Notes: generated by a model not told the origin, from the letters alone. DNA of 64,000 nt from Paracidovorax anthurii (GCF_003269065.1 NZ_QLTA01000006.1:62001-126000), one strand, 5' to 3'. Shown: positions 45,550 to 56,031, numbered from the stretch's first letter. A program made the numbers and translations.

Positions 45550-46884
45550 CTATGGGGCCACCGCGCGGGCCTGCGCGATGTCCTGCGTGGCGCGCAGGAA
45601 GCGGTCCACGTCGGCCGCGCCGTGGCAGTGCAGGGGCGAGACGCGCACCGCGCCGTCGATGCCGAAGGATTCGAGCATGCGGCGCGAGTAGATGCTGGCC
45701 GTGCTGCGCTCATACACCGTGATGCCGCGCCGCGCGTATTCGCGCACCGCGTCCGTGCAGTCGAGGTGGTCGAAGCCGATGGCGATGATGAGGTCGCGCC
45801 GCGCGAGGTCGTCGTGGTCGAGGAACACGCGCACGCCCTCCTGCGCGCGCAGGCCCGGCGCGTCGCCCCCGCCCGCGAGCAGGCGCCGCAGCAGCGCGCG
45901 CTCGTGCAGTTCGATGCGCTCGATGCCCGCCGCGAAGCGCTCGCGCCGCGTGGCATCGGGCGCTGCGCCGCCGCCCTGCGGGTGCGTGCCGATCCAGCAG
46001 ACGTAATCCACGATCTCGGTCAGCACCGCGAACTGCCAGGGCGAGGCGCTGCCCAGGTCCCAGAAGCCCGGCGCCTTGCCCGAGAGCTTGTGGTGCGGCA
46101 GCACGGCGGCCCGGTCCGACAGCCATGCCAGGCCCGAGCCCCGGCAGCCGAAGAACTTGTAAGGCGCGATGTTGATGCCGTCCACCGGCGCGGCCTGCAG
46201 GTCGATGAGGCCGTGCGGCGCGTGCTGCACGGCGTCCACGAGGATGTGCAGGCCGGGCTTCACGGCGCGTGCGGCGCGCACGATGGCCGGCAGGTCGAGC
46301 TTGGCGCCCGAAATGTTGGAGGCATGGATCACGTTCAGCACGCAGGTGTCCGCGTCGATGAGCCGCGCGATCGCCTCCACGTCCACGCCGCCCGTGGCCG
46401 GGTTGCTGGGCGCCACGCGCAGCTCGCGCCCGGTCTGGCGCGCGTAGCGCTCCATCGCGTCGTAGGCCGAGGGGTGCTCCAGCACGGTGGTGACCATGTT
46501 GGTGCCCGGCACGTTCTCGGCCACGGCGCGCACCATGTCGAACATGGCGCCCGAGGCGGTGAGCGCCGCGTACACGCTGCCGCCCCGCGCGTTGAGCAGC
46601 ATGCGCAGGTCGTCCGCGCCGCCGGCCTGGATGCCCTGCAGTTCGCGCGCGGTGTCGTGAATGCGCTCGGTGTTGTCGGGCACCGCGTCCACCTGCGCGA
46701 GGCGCTCCACGGCGGCGCGCAGCCGCAGCGAGCCGCCCGCGTTGTCGAAGTAGAGCCGCTCGCGGCCCTGGTGGTCGCGCTCCACGTGCAGGAAGCGCGC
46801 GCGCACCTCGGCCATCAGCGCCGGCGGAAAGGGCAGGCCGTGGGGGTGCGCCGCGCCGCTGGGGGAAGGGCCGGCCGTCGTCAT
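45550..46884 (-). CDS. Class V aminotransferase-fold PLP enzyme
   Basis: 444-aa fold-type I PLP enzyme of the cysteine desulfurase/kynureninase-like group. The N-terminus has RLYFDNAGGSLRL. The aldimine Lys is Lys243 in INIAPYKFFGCRGSGLAWLS, with the upstream Asp in HILVDAVQHAPHG. The C-terminal part has GITVYERSTASIYSRRMLES. Reaction unknown: desulfurase, lyase or aminotransferase are all possible. Its ATG overlaps the stop of the binding-protein gene by 4 bp (ATGA), so the two proteins probably act on the same amino acid or amine. Confidence 0.85.
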   Translation of the reverse strand: MTTAGPSPSGAAHPHGLPFPPALMAEVRARFLHVERDHQGRERLYFDNAGGSLRLRAAVERLAQVDAVPDNTERIHDTARELQGIQAGGADDLRMLLNARGGSVYAALTASGAMFDMVRAVAENVPGTNMVTTVLEHPSAYDAMERYARQTGRELRVAPSNPATGGVDVEAIARLIDADTCVLNVIHASNISGAKLDLPAIVRAARAVKPGLHILVDAVQHAPHGLIDLQAAPVDGINIAPYKFFGCRGSGLAWLSDRAAVLPHHKLSGKAPGFWDLGSASPWQFAVLTEIVDYVCWIGTHPQGGGAAPDATRRERFAAGIERIELHERALLRRLLAGGGDAPGLRAQEGVRVFLDHDDLARRDLIIAIGFDHLDCTDAVREYARRGITVYERSTASIYSRRMLESFGIDGAVRVSPLHCHGAADVDRFLRATQDIAQARAVAP

Positions 46885-47801
46885 TGCACGCCCTTGTTGC
46901 CGGGGTTGCGGTAGGCCTCCCGCACGGCGTCGGTCATGGGGAAGTTCAGGTTCGCGTTGTTCGGCGGAATGGGCTGCGTGAACCAGCGCGCGTAGAGCCG
47001 CTCCATCTCGCCCGACTTCATGAGCTGGATCACCGTCTGGTCCACCAGCGCCTGGAAGGCCGGGTCGTTCTTGCGCAGCATGATCCCGTAGGGCTCCTGG
47101 CGCAGCGTCACGTCCTTGAGGATGCGGTAGTCGCCCGGGGAGGGCGAGGTGGCGATCAGGCCCGCGAGCTGCACGTCGTCCAGCACATAGGCATCGGCGC
47201 GGCCGCTGGCCAGCAGCAGGAAGGCGTCGGCCGTGTCCTTGCCCGAGAGCTCCTGCACGTCCACCTTCTCGGTGCGCCGCAGGTTGCGCAGCAACTGGAT
47301 CGAGGTGCTGCCGGCCACGGTGGCCACCGTCTTGCCGCCCAGGTCCGCGAGCGACTGGATGCCGGAGTTCTTCTTCACCGCGATGGTGATGTTGGTCACG
47401 AAATGGCTGGGCGCGAAGCTCGCGTGCTGCTGGCGCGCCACCGAGTTCGTGGTGGTGGCGCAGTCCAGGTCCACCGTGCCGTTCTGCAGCAGCGGGATGC
47501 GGTTGAGCGAGGTGAGCAGCGTGTACTGCACGCGCAGCGCGGGCAGCCCCAGGCGGGCCTTCACCGCATCGACGATCCGCAGGCAGATGTCGTTGGAAAA
47601 GCCCACCGGATCGCCGCTGCCCGTGGGCTTGTACGAGAACGGGATCGAGCTGTCGCGGCTGCCGATCACGATGGTGCCGGTTTCCTGGATCTTGCGCAGC
47701 GTGTCGATGTCCTGCGCGGAGGCGGGCTGGGACAGCAGGGCGGCGGCCAGGACGGCGGCCAGCGCCGGCAAGGCGGGGCGGGAGGGGCTGCGAGGGGGCA
47801 T
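46881..47801 (-). CDS. Amino-acid-type ABC transporter substrate-binding protein (orphan)
   Basis: Periplasmic binding protein of family 3, resembling glutamate/aspartate-binding GltI. The ATG at 47801 has a GGAG site and gives a good signal peptide (ALPALAAVLAAALLSQPASA). Family blocks: IQETGTIVIGSRDSSIPFSY, VDLDCATTTNSVARQQHASF and GGKTVATVAGSTS. The mature body ends in QALVDQTVIQLMKSGEMERL. Longer in-frame starts (47840, 47891) would block export. No permease or ATPase gene is nearby; it must borrow one or serve as a sensor. It is translationally coupled to the PLP enzyme gene. Confidence 0.9.
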   Translation of the reverse strand: MPPRSPSRPALPALAAVLAAALLSQPASAQDIDTLRKIQETGTIVIGSRDSSIPFSYKPTGSGDPVGFSNDICLRIVDAVKARLGLPALRVQYTLLTSLNRIPLLQNGTVDLDCATTTNSVARQQHASFAPSHFVTNITIAVKKNSGIQSLADLGGKTVATVAGSTSIQLLRNLRRTEKVDVQELSGKDTADAFLLLASGRADAYVLDDVQLAGLIATSPSPGDYRILKDVTLRQEPYGIMLRKNDPAFQALVDQTVIQLMKSGEMERLYARWFTQPIPPNNANLNFPMTDAVREAYRNPGNKGVQ

Positions 47802-47931
47802 GGCGGGCTCCGGAGTGAATGCGAAGGGGGTGGAAGGCATTCTGGAAGCCCGCTTGCGTAGAAAAAAAGCGATTTTTTGTGCTCGAATCACATGAGGAAA
47901 AGTGATTCATTCAATCGATGGGGCCTGGGCC

Positions 47932-48852
47932 ATGATGACCTTCAAGCAACTGGAAGCGCTGTACTGGATCGTGCAGCTCGGCGGCTTCGCGCCCGCGGCG
48001 CACAGGCTGCACACCACCCAGTCCGCCGTCTCCAAGCGCGTGCAGGAGCTGGAGCAGCTCTTCGATACGCCGCTCTTCGACCGCAGCCTGCGCACCGCGC
48101 GCCTGACCGAAAAGGGCGAGGAGATGTTCGTCATCGCCCGCAAGCTGCTGCGGCAGCGCGATGACGCCGTGGAGCAGTTCGGCAAGCCCGGCGTGATCGA
48201 GCGGCGGCTGCGCCTGGGCGTGACCGAGCTCACCGCCATGACCTGGCTGCCCCGGCTGGTGGCGCTGGTGCGCGCGCACTACCCGAAGGTGATCCTGGAG
48301 CCCGACGTGGACGGCAGCCTGCCGCTGCGCGACAAGCTCCTGGCCGACGAGCTGGACCTGGTCATCGTGCCCGATGCCTTCTCCGACACGCGCCTGGCCT
48401 CCACCGAGGTCGGCCGCGTGGACAGCGCGTGGATGGGCAAGCCCGGCCTCGTGGCCGGTGCCGCGCACGGCCCCGTGCGCCTGCACGAACTGGCGCGCCA
48501 CCGCATGCTGGTGCAGGGCAGCAGTTCCGGCACCGGCCGCATCTACGACGCGTGGATGGCCGAGCGCGGCGTGGAGCCCGCCGATTCCATCGTGGTGAGC
48601 AACCTCGTGGCGCTCACGGGCCTCACCGTCTCGGGCCTGGGCGTGGCCTACCTGCCCCGGGAATGCCTCGTGCCGCTGGTCGCGGCGGGCATGCTGGAGG
48701 TCATCGAGGTCGAACCTGCCCTGCCGCCCGTGCCCTACGTGGCCATGCACAAGGGCGAGCACCGCAGCGCCCTCGTGTCTTCCATCGTCATGCTCGCGCA
48801 GTCGTGCTGCGACTTCTCGCAGGCCTTCCAGAAGGAGGGGGCCGCGGCCTGA
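47932..48852 (+). CDS. LysR family transcriptional regulator (of the binding protein/PLP enzyme operon)
   Basis: LysR-type regulator with helix-turn-helix TFKQLEALYWIVQLGGFAPA and TTQSAVSKRVQELEQLFDTP and an effector domain (RLRLGVTELTAMTWLPRLV). ATG at 47932 gives 306 aa with the usual N-terminus; GTG at 47902 (316 aa) is an alternative. Divergent from the binding-protein gene with about 130 bp between starts, so it probably controls that operon in response to the transported compound. Confidence 0.9.
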   Translation: MMTFKQLEALYWIVQLGGFAPAAHRLHTTQSAVSKRVQELEQLFDTPLFDRSLRTARLTEKGEEMFVIARKLLRQRDDAVEQFGKPGVIERRLRLGVTELTAMTWLPRLVALVRAHYPKVILEPDVDGSLPLRDKLLADELDLVIVPDAFSDTRLASTEVGRVDSAWMGKPGLVAGAAHGPVRLHELARHRMLVQGSSSGTGRIYDAWMAERGVEPADSIVVSNLVALTGLTVSGLGVAYLPRECLVPLVAAGMLEVIEVEPALPPVPYVAMHKGEHRSALVSSIVMLAQSCCDFSQAFQKEGAAA

Positions 48853-48874
48853 CGGCGCGTGGCCGCGCCGGGCG

Positions 48875-49930
48875 TCAGTGCGCCGCGGCCGCCATGGCCT
48901 GCCGGACCCAGCCGTCGAAGGTCTGCTGGTGCGCGCGGATCCAGCCGTCCGCGTGGCGCTCGATGTCGGCCTGCTTGTTCTGGCCGTTCTTCATCGCCAG
49001 GTTCTGCGCGTTGATGTCGCCCACGGGCAATTGCATCGCCTCGAAGAGCTTCGCGGCGGCCGGGTTCTTCTCCGCGAAGGCCTTGTTGGCCACGATGCGC
49101 TGGGTGTTGAGCACGAAGCCGTAGTTCTTGCCGTCCGGCAGCTTCGTGTCGATGCCGGCCTGCTCGCCCGGCAGGGACGAGCGCGGCACCTGCAGCCACA
49201 CCACCTCCTGGCCCGGGCGCAGCACGCCGCTCACCCAGTAGGGCGTCCACGTGTAGTAGAGGATGGGCTGGCCCTGCTTGAAGCGCGTGATGGTGTCGGC
49301 CATCAGCGCCGCATAGCTGCCCTGCACGTGCGTGACCGTGCCGGAGAGGCCGAAGGCCTTCATCTGGTGCTCGATGACGGCCTCGCAGCCCCAGCCGGGG
49401 TTGCAGCCCGTGAGGTCCGCGCGGCCGTCGCCGTTGGTGTCGAAGAGCTTCGCGAGCTTCGGGTCCTTGAGCTGGTCGATGTGCGTGATCTTGTACTGCT
49501 CGGCGGTCTTCCGGTCGATCAGGTAGCCCTGGGTCGCGTTGGTCGAATAGGCGCCCTTGCGCCAAAGCTTCGCGTCGCCGCCCGCGTTCTTGTAGAAGTC
49601 GGCGTGCAGCGGGTCCCAGTGGGCGGCCATGAAGGTCGCGTCGCCGTTGGCGATGGCCACGTGGGCCGTGGCGTACTCGATCTCCTTGATGGGCTGCACG
49701 TCGTAGCCGAGCTTTTGCAGCCCACGCGAGACGAGCAGCGTCTGGAAGGCCTCCTCGGCGTTCGAGCTTTGCAGCGGCTGCACTTTCACGCCCTTGCCGG
49801 GCAGGTCCTGGGCGCGGGCCGCCGGCCCGGCCAGGGCCAGCAGGCCGGCGAGCGCGCAGAGCGCGGCGCCGGCCGCCCGGCGGAGCGAGGCGGGTGCGGG
49901 GTGGGGATGGCGGGTCATGGCAATGGTCAT
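48875..49930 (-). CDS. proX: Glycine betaine/proline ABC transporter substrate-binding protein (ProX-type)
   Basis: Periplasmic receptor of an osmoprotectant importer. A signal peptide ends near [10 protein letters not shown]. The mature protein matches OpuAC/Pro[61 protein letters not shown] and [16 protein letters not shown], whose aromatic residues would form the quaternary-ammonium cage. Three Met codons (49951, 49930, 49918) are possible starts; 49930 has an AGGAA upstream. Last gene of proV-proW-proX, 50 bp after proW. Confidence 0.92.
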   Translation of the reverse strand: MTIAMTRHPHPAPASLRRAAGAALCALAGLLALAGPAARAQDLPGKGVKVQPLQSSNAEEAFQTLLVSRGLQKLGYDVQPIKEIEYATAHVAIANGDATFMAAHWDPLHADFYKNAGGDAKLWRKGAYSTNATQGYLIDRKTAEQYKITHIDQLKDPKLAKLFDTNGDGRADLTGCNPGWGCEAVIEHQMKAFGLSGTVTHVQGSYAALMADTITRFKQGQPILYYTWTPYWVSGVLRPGQEVVWLQVPRSSLPGEQAGIDTKLPDGKNYGFVLNTQRIVANKAFAEKNPAAAKLFEAMQLPVGDINAQNLAMKNGQNKQADIERHADGWIRAHQQTFDGWVRQAMAAAAH

Positions 49931-49980
49931 GGGGGATGGATTCCTGGTCATGCGGATGGGAGGGAAGGGCGGTGGCGCAT

Positions 49981-51321
49981 TCAGCGGCCCGAGCCCGCGA
50001 GGGCGGGGCGCTGGCCGGCATGGGGGGCATCGCCGGCCTGCGCGGGGCTTGCGGCCTCCCGCGCGGGGCTGGCTGCAGGGCTGGCGGCCGGCGCCGCAGG
50101 GCGGCGCGGCGCGAGGAGGGCCGCCAGCAGGCCCGCGGGGCCCGTGCGCCACCACTGGCGCGCGCCGCGCCGGGGCTGGCCCAGCGCCTGCGTGAGCCGG
50201 TCCAGCGTGATCGCGAGCAGCACGATGCCCAGGCCGCCCACGGCGGCCAGCCCCATGTCGAGCCGGCCGATGCCGCGCAGCACCATCTGCCCCAGGCCGC
50301 CCACGGCGATCATCGAGGCGATCACCACCATCGAGAGCGAGAGCATCAGCGCCTGGTTGATGCCGGCCATGATCGAGGGCAGGGCCAGCGGCAGCTGCAC
50401 CTTCCAGAGCAGTTGCAGCGGCGAGGCGCCGTAGGCGCGCGCGGCCTCCACCAGATCGGGCCGCACCTGGCGCAGGCCCAGGTTGGTGAGGCGCACCAGC
50501 GGCGGCAGCGCGAAGACGATGGTCACCACCACGCCGGGCACGTTGCCGATGCCGAACAGCATCACCACCGGCACCAGGTACACGAAGGCGGGCGTGGTCT
50601 GCATCGCGTCCAGCGCCGGCCGCAGCAGGCGCTGCGCGCGGTCGCTGCTGGCCAGCAGGATGCCCAGCGGCAGCCCCAGCACCAGGCAGAACGCGAGCGA
50701 GGTGAGCACCAGCGAGAGCGTCACCATCGCCTCCGGCCAGATGCCCAGCATCGCCACCAGCAGCAGCGACACCACGGTGCCCAGGGCCAGCGCGCGGCCC
50801 GCGAACTGCCACGCGATCAGGCCGATCACCGCGATCATGCCCAGCGCGGGCAGGCCCATGAGCACCGACTGCACGCCCGCCAGCGTGGCATCCACCGGCG
50901 CGCGCACGCCCTGGAACATGGGGCGGAAATGCTCCACCGCCCAGGTGAGGCCCTGGTTGATCCAGTGCTCCACGGGCAGCGAGCCGTCCCAGAACTGCGA
51001 CAGGTGCAGGCCGCCGGCCGCCTGGGACGGATCGGCGCCCGCGAGCGCGTCCGGGGCCGCTGCGGCGCCCGCGCCGGGGTCGGGCGCGGCGTTCAGCCAG
51101 TCCGCGCCGCCGCTGCCGTCCGTGCCCCCTGCACTGGTGGAGGCCGCCCAGGGATCGGGCGCGGCCGGCTCCGTGGCGGGCGGTGCCTGCGGCGCATCGA
51201 GGGGCGTGGCGGCGGCCGGGCCGTCGCCCGCCGAGGCCCAGGGGTTGGTGTCCGGCGCCGTCGCGGGCAGGGCGGACGTGGCGCCGGTCTCGGCGGAGGT
51301 GGTCATCGGCGTGGCGTTCAT
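49981..51321 (-). CDS. proW: Glycine betaine/proline ABC transporter permease (ProW-type)
   Basis: Inner-membrane permease, 446 aa. An unusually long, Ala/Pro/Asp/Gly-rich N-terminal region of about 110 residues, with two NPWAS/DPWAAS motifs, precedes the ProW body ([20 protein letters not shown]). The permease domain has [20 protein letters not shown] and the ABC coupling loop [20 protein letters not shown]. It ends in an Ala/Pro-rich tail. The start overlaps proV's end by 4 bp. Confidence 0.92.
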   Translation of the reverse strand: MNATPMTTSAETGATSALPATAPDTNPWASAGDGPAAATPLDAPQAPPATEPAAPDPWAASTSAGGTDGSGGADWLNAAPDPGAGAAAAPDALAGADPSQAAGGLHLSQFWDGSLPVEHWINQGLTWAVEHFRPMFQGVRAPVDATLAGVQSVLMGLPALGMIAVIGLIAWQFAGRALALGTVVSLLLVAMLGIWPEAMVTLSLVLTSLAFCLVLGLPLGILLASSDRAQRLLRPALDAMQTTPAFVYLVPVVMLFGIGNVPGVVVTIVFALPPLVRLTNLGLRQVRPDLVEAARAYGASPLQLLWKVQLPLALPSIMAGINQALMLSLSMVVIASMIAVGGLGQMVLRGIGRLDMGLAAVGGLGIVLLAITLDRLTQALGQPRRGARQWWRTGPAGLLAALLAPRRPAAPAASPAASPAREAASPAQAGDAPHAGQRPALAGSGR

Positions 51322-52583
51322 GCGGGGCTCCTTGCCGCTTCTGCGGCGGCGGTGGTCGTGGCGGGCGGGGCCGTGGGCGGCAGGGGCGGCGTGTCGCGGT
51401 CGAGGAAGCGCAGCAGCGTGGTCTTGCTGATCACGCCGCGCAGCCGGCCGCCGCCCTCCACCACGGGCAGCGCGCAGGGCGCCTGCGCCACCTGGCCGAA
51501 CAGGTCCGCCACGGGCGCGTCGGCGGCGATCGCGTCCACGCCGGGCAGGTAGGCGTGGTGCAGGCCCAGCGGGCCCACGTGCCCGTCGAGCGCGCCGCGC
51601 AGCGAGTCGGCGGAGACGGTGCCCAGGTACTGGCGCGCGGGGCTCACCACGTAGGCGTAGTCGCGGTCCTGGTCCTGCAGCAGCTGCAGCGCCGCGCGCG
51701 CGCCCCGGTCGCGGTGCTCGGAGACCACGGTGAGCGGGCGCCGCGCGATGTCGCCGGCCTTGAACACGGCCGCCGCGTCCACCCCGCGCACGAAGTCGCG
51801 CACATAGTCGCCCGCCGGGTTGCGCAGGATCTCGTCGGGCGTGCCCACCTGCACCACGTGGCCGTCCTTCATGATCGCAATGCGGTCGCCGATGCGCATG
51901 GCCTCGTCGAGGTCGTGAGAGATGAAGACGATCGTGCGGCGCCGGATCTGCTGCAGCCGCAGCAGCTCGCTCTGCATCTCGGTGCGGATGATCGGATCGA
52001 GCGCCGAGAACGCCTCGTCCATCAGCAGGATCGAGGGGTCCGACGCCAGCGCGCGGGCCAGCCCCACGCGCTGCTGCATCCCGCCCGAAAGCTCGTCGGG
52101 ATAGCTCTGCGCCCAGCAGGCCAGGCCCACCTGCTCCAGCGCGGCGGCGGCCTGGCGCTGGCGCCCGGCGCGGTCCACGCCGGCCAGCTCCAGGCCGAAG
52201 GCGGTGTTGTCCAGCACCGTCATGTGCGGCATCAGCGCGAACGACTGGAACACCATGCTGATGTCCTTGCGGCGCAGCGCGCGCAGCTCGCGGTCCGCGA
52301 GGGCGTTGATGTCGGCACCCTCGACGAGGATGCGCCCGGCGGTGGGCTCGATGAGCCGGTTGAGCATGCGCACCAGCGTCGATTTGCCGGAGCCCGACAG
52401 CCCCATCACGACGAAGATTTCGCCGGCCTCGATGGTGAAAGAGGCGTCGAAGACGCCGATCGACTGCCCGGTGCGCGCCAGGATCTCCTGCTTGCTGCAG
52501 CCCTGGCGCACGAGTTCGAGCGCGGTCTCCGGCGCGTCGCCGAATACCTTGAAAACATGGTCGATGGTGATTTGCTTGGCCAC
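51318..52583 (-). CDS. proV: Glycine betaine/proline ABC transporter ATP-binding protein (ProV-type)
   Basis: ATPase of the osmoprotectant importer, 421 aa. Walker [21 protein letters not shown], signature [20 protein letters not shown] and Walker [14 protein letters not shown] with HDLDEAM are intact. A C-terminal CBS pair (from ~275; [40 protein letters not shown]) can sense ionic strength in related OpuA systems. The GTG at 52583 with GGAGG upstream fits the conserved start [14 protein letters not shown]. First gene of the operon, behind a long leader with a very strong hairpin. Confidence 0.94.
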   Translation of the reverse strand: MAKQITIDHVFKVFGDAPETALELVRQGCSKQEILARTGQSIGVFDASFTIEAGEIFVVMGLSGSGKSTLVRMLNRLIEPTAGRILVEGADINALADRELRALRRKDISMVFQSFALMPHMTVLDNTAFGLELAGVDRAGRQRQAAAALEQVGLACWAQSYPDELSGGMQQRVGLARALASDPSILLMDEAFSALDPIIRTEMQSELLRLQQIRRRTIVFISHDLDEAMRIGDRIAIMKDGHVVQVGTPDEILRNPAGDYVRDFVRGVDAAAVFKAGDIARRPLTVVSEHRDRGARAALQLLQDQDRDYAYVVSPARQYLGTVSADSLRGALDGHVGPLGLHHAYLPGVDAIAADAPVADLFGQVAQAPCALPVVEGGGRLRGVISKTTLLRFLDRDTPPLPPTAPPATTTAAAEAARSPA

Positions 52584-52625
52584 GTCGTGGGTCCTCCCTC
52601 GGTTGGAAACGGGTTGAACGAACAC

Positions 52626-52665
52626 GCCCGGGCAGGCGCTCCATGGGCGGAGCGCCTGCCCGGGC
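52626..52665 (-). promoter_or_regulatory. Perfect 17-bp hairpin in the proV leader
   Basis: GCCCGGGCAGGCGCTCC (52626-52642) and its exact complement (52649-52665) enclose ATGGGC, about 43 bases upstream of the proV GTG. In E. coli the proU leader contains a stem cut by RNase III in an osmolarity-dependent way; this could be an analogue, which is inference. Confidence 0.6.
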
Positions 52666-52977
52666 CCGGGGCCGGTCACGCGGCGGAAAACCTGATGCGG
52701 CGGCGGCGCGCGGCGCGGGCGAAGGCGCCGGCGTCGCCGGAAAACGGTGGGCACGGAGAACGGCCCGGGTTTGGCCCGCATGGCACGCGAAGGCGGTGCG
52801 CAAGGGCAGGGGGCGCGCGCCGGAGAGGTCGGGGCTGCGAGGACTCCGCCGGCGCCCCGCGAAGGGGCATCAGGGCCGGGGACCGGCCATGGTGTCGGCG
52901 GCCGGATGCGGGGCAACGGCGGCCGACGGGGGGATCCAGGCTTGCGGGAAGCGCGGATTACCTGCGCTGCAGGTTGT

Positions 52978-53025
52978 AAAACACCGCGAAAGTGTAGGCA
53001 TTTGGTGTTATTGAGTCAAAACACC
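52978..53025. promoter_or_regulatory. Repeated AAAACACC boxes upstream of proVWX
   Basis: AAAACACC at 52978-52985 and again at 53018-53025, 40 bp apart, with the inverted form GGTGTT at 53004-53009 between them. The surrounding DNA is less GC-rich than average. Candidate binding site for a regulator of the transporter operon. Confidence 0.35.
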
Positions 53026-53092
53026 GGGATTTCGGGATGTGTTACTCGCGGGCGCGGCAAGGGCGCGGACCCGGCCGCGCCGGGCCATGACG

Positions 53093-53112
53093 CTTGCTAT
53101 CTTTTTGATAAC
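53093..53112. repeat. Dispersed TTGCTAT...GATAAC element copy
   Basis: CTTGCTATCTTTTTGATAAC, extended to CTTGCTATC/GATAACAAG (8 of 9 paired). Related to the copies at 3062, 41551 and 60001. Confidence 0.5.
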
Positions 53113-53138
53113 AAGAAAAGTCCATTCCACAACGACAT

Positions 53139-53178
53139 GGGCCCCGGAACACCCGATTTCTCGGGGTTGCCGGGGCCC
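53139..53178 (-). terminator. Long GC-rich hairpin after the UPF0114 gene
   Basis: GGGCCCCGG and CCGGGGCCC form the base of an 18-bp stem with three mismatches, starting 20 bp past the UPF0114 stop. There is no immediate T run, so termination efficiency is uncertain. Confidence 0.45.
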
Positions 53179-53197
53179 GGGAGGCTCGAAGGCGGGC

Positions 53198-53809
53198 TCA
53201 GTGCTTCTCGTGCGACACGTTCAGCAGCCTGTCCGTGTAGGCGATGGCGATCGCGCTCCCCAGGAAGGCCACGTGGATGATCGTCTGCCACATCAGCACC
53301 TTCTCGTCGTAGTTGGCGGCGTTGATGAAGGTCTTGAGCAGGTGGATCGAGCTGATGCCGATGATCGACAGGCCCAGCTTCACCTTCAGCACCGAGGCGT
53401 TCACGTGGCCCAGCCATTCGGGCTGGTCGGGGTGGCTGTGCAGGTTGAGGCGGCTCACGAAGGTCTCGTAGCCGCCCACGATCACCATGATGAGCAGGTT
53501 GGAGATCATCACCACGTCGATGAGCGCGAGCACCACCAGCATGATCACCGTCTCGTTGAGCATGGTGACCTCCACGCCGGGCTTGTAGCCCACGCTGTTG
53601 ACCAGCGCCTGCAGCGCGGTGGTGTTGCCGAAGGCGGCCTCCACCAGGTGCCACAGCTCCACGAGGAAGTGCCACACGTACACGCCCTGGGCGACGATCA
53701 GGCCCAGGTACAGCGGCAGTTGCAGCCAGCGGCTCGCGAAGATCAGCGAGGCGAGGGGGCTCAGGGAAGGGCTCCTGGAATGGGGAGCGTTGGAGTGCGG
53801 AGAAGCCAT
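53198..53809 (-). CDS. UPF0114/YqhA family membrane protein (TIGR00645)
   Basis: 203-aa integral membrane protein of unknown function. Four hydrophobic segments are visible ([80 protein letters not shown]). The family marker [20 protein letters not shown] is intact. The ATG at 53809 gives a usual-length protein with a short Ser/Pro-rich head; longer in-frame extension is not protein-like. Divergent from acs. Confidence 0.88.
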   Translation of the reverse strand: MASPHSNAPHSRSPSLSPLASLIFASRWLQLPLYLGLIVAQGVYVWHFLVELWHLVEAAFGNTTALQALVNSVGYKPGVEVTMLNETVIMLVVLALIDVVMISNLLIMVIVGGYETFVSRLNLHSHPDQPEWLGHVNASVLKVKLGLSIIGISSIHLLKTFINAANYDEKVLMWQTIIHVAFLGSAIAIAYTDRLLNVSHEKH

Positions 53810-54036
53810 GGCGGGGTGGAAAAAGTCCGGGTAGTGCTGCGGTGAGCGGGAGTGCGGCGCGATTCTAGAGCCGATTCCCGGGACATCCCGGTGGCCCGGG
53901 GCGGGGGGCTGTGGTAGGCGTAGCATGTGGGCCGCGAAGGCGTGTGGGCGGTGCTGGAAAAGCGTCAGTGGCGTGTAAGTGCGGCCCCGGAAAGTACGCC
54001 GGAAACCTTTCAAAACGACCCCTGGAGACAAAGCCA

Positions 54037-56031
54037 ATGAGTGCGTCCTCGTCCGCGATCGAATCCGTGCTGGTGGAAAACCGCGTGTTTCCGCCCCCCG
54101 AGGCCTGCGAGAAAGCCGCCCGCATCTCGGGCATGGCCGGCTACGAGGCCCTGCAAGCCGAGGCCGGGCGCGACTTCGAAGGCTTCTGGGCGCGCCTGGC
54201 GCGCGAGAACGTGCGCTGGACCAAGCCCTTCACGCGCACGCTGGACGAATCCAACGCGCCCTTCTTCCAGTGGTTCGCCGACGGCGAACTCAACGCCAGC
54301 GCCAACTGCCTGGACCGCCACGTCGGCACGCCCACCGAGCACAAGACCGCCATCGTCTTCGAGGCCGACGATGGCGCGGTCACCAAGGTCACCTACCGCG
54401 AGCTGCTCGACCGCGTGGGCCGTTTCGCCAATGCGCTCAAGGCCGAGGGCGTGAAGAAGGGCGACCGCGTGCTCATCTACATGCCCATGACCATCGAGGG
54501 CGTGGTCGCCATGCAGGCCTGCGCGCGCATCGGCGCCACGCACAGCGTGGTGTTCGGCGGCTTCTCGGCCAAGGCGCTGCAGGAGCGCATCATCGACGCG
54601 GGCGCGGTGGCCGTCATCACCGCCAACTACCAGATGCGCGGCGGCAAGGAGTTGCCCCTCAAGGCCATCGTGGACGAGGCCCTGGCCATGGGCGGCTGCG
54701 ACACCATCCGCAGCATCCTCGTATACCAGCGCACGGCCACCGCCTGCGCCATGGTGGCGGGCCGCGACAAGACCTTTGGCGACGCCCTGGCCGGCCAGCC
54801 GGCCGAATGCGCGCCCGAACCGGTGGGCGCCGAGCACCCGCTCTTCATCCTCTACACCAGCGGCTCCACCGGCAAGCCCAAGGGCGTGCAGCACGCCACC
54901 GGCGGCTACCTGCTGTGGGCCAAGCTCACGATGGACTGGACCTTCGACCTGAAGCCCGAAGACGTCTTCTGGTGCACGGCCGACATCGGCTGGATCACGG
55001 GCCACACCTACGTGGCCTACGGGCCGCTCGCCGCGGGCGCCACGCAGGTGGTGTTCGAGGGCGTGCCCACGTACCCCAACGCCGGCCGCTTCTGGCAGAT
55101 GATCGAGCGCCACAAGGTCTCCATCTTCTACACCGCGCCCACGGCCATCCGCTCGCTCATCAAGGTGGCCGATGCCGACGAGAAGGTGCACCCCAGGAAC
55201 TGGGACCTCTCCAGCCTGCGCATCCTGGGCAGCGTGGGCGAGCCCATCAACCCCGAAGCCTGGATGTGGTACCACCGTAACGTGGGCGGCGAGCGCTGCC
55301 CCATCGTCGATACCTTCTGGCAGACCGAGACCGGCGGCCACGTCATCACGCCCCTGCCGGGCGCCACGCCGCTGGTGCCGGGCTCGTGCACGCTGCCGCT
55401 GCCGGGCATCGCCGCCGCCATCGTGGACGAGGCGGGCAACGACATCGCCAACGGCACGGGCGGCATCCTGGTCATCAAGCGCCCCTGGCCCAGCATGATC
55501 CGCACCATCTGGAACGACCCCGAGCGCTTCAAGAAGAGCTACTTCCCCGATGAGCTCAAGGGCTACTACCTCGCGGGCGACGGCGCCGTGCGCTCGGCCG
55601 ACCGGGGCTACTTCCGCATCACCGGCCGCATCGACGACGTGCTGAACGTCTCGGGCCACCGCATGGGCACGATGGAGATCGAGTCGGCGCTGGTCGCCAA
55701 GACCGACCTCGTGGCCGAGGCCGCCGTGGTCGGCCGCCCCGACGACGTCACGGGCGAGGCCATCTGCGCCTTCGTGGTCCTCAAGCGCCCACGCCCCACG
55801 GGCGACGAGGCGAAGGCCATCGCCAAGGAACTGCGCGACTGGGTGGCCAAGGAAATCGGCCCCATCGCGAAACCGAAGGACATCCGCTTCGGCGACAACC
55901 TGCCCAAGACCCGCAGCGGCAAGATCATGCGCCGCCTGCTGCGCTCCATCGCCAAGGGCGAGCAGATCACCCAGGACACCAGCACGCTGGAGAATCCTGC
56001 CATCCTGGATCAGTTGGCACAGGCCAACTGA
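54037..56031 (+). CDS. acs: Acetyl-CoA synthetase
   Basis: Activates acetate to acetyl-CoA through acetyl-AMP. The 664-aa chain has the AMP-binding motif [20 protein letters not shown], the block [20 protein letters not shown], and the C-terminal [10 protein letters not shown] with the Lys that is acetylated to switch the enzyme off in known homologues. The ATG at 54037 follows CCTGGAG. The last codons (LDQLAQAN-stop) lie inside a perfect 12-bp inverted repeat, and a copy of this sequence recurs 126 bp downstream. Confidence 0.96.
   Translation: MSASSSAIESVLVENRVFPPPEACEKAARISGMAGYEALQAEAGRDFEGFWARLARENVRWTKPFTRTLDESNAPFFQWFADGELNASANCLDRHVGTPTEHKTAIVFEADDGAVTKVTYRELLDRVGRFANALKAEGVKKGDRVLIYMPMTIEGVVAMQACARIGATHSVVFGGFSAKALQERIIDAGAVAVITANYQMRGGKELPLKAIVDEALAMGGCDTIRSILVYQRTATACAMVAGRDKTFGDALAGQPAECAPEPVGAEHPLFILYTSGSTGKPKGVQHATGGYLLWAKLTMDWTFDLKPEDVFWCTADIGWITGHTYVAYGPLAAGATQVVFEGVPTYPNAGRFWQMIERHKVSIFYTAPTAIRSLIKVADADEKVHPRNWDLSSLRILGSVGEPINPEAWMWYHRNVGGERCPIVDTFWQTETGGHVITPLPGATPLVPGSCTLPLPGIAAAIVDEAGNDIANGTGGILVIKRPWPSMIRTIWNDPERFKKSYFPDELKGYYLAGDGAVRSADRGYFRITGRIDDVLNVSGHRMGTMEIESALVAKTDLVAEAAVVGRPDDVTGEAICAFVVLKRPRPTGDEAKAIAKELRDWVAKEIGPIAKPKDIRFGDNLPKTRSGKIMRRLLRSIAKGEQITQDTSTLENPAILDQLAQAN

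Larger units (their letters stand above)
52584..53197 (-). promoter_or_regulatory. Long leader and promoter region of proVWX
   Basis: 614 bp without a convincing gene. The 300 bp nearest proV are extremely GC-rich and fold strongly (hairpin at 52626-52665, others near 52728-52742). The segment 52970-53040 is AT-richer and holds two AAAACACC boxes with an inverted GGTGTT between them, the likely promoter/operator. A dispersed TTGCTAT...GATAAC element lies at 53093-53112. A GC-rich hairpin at 53139-53178 may end the UPF0114 transcript. Confidence 0.5.
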
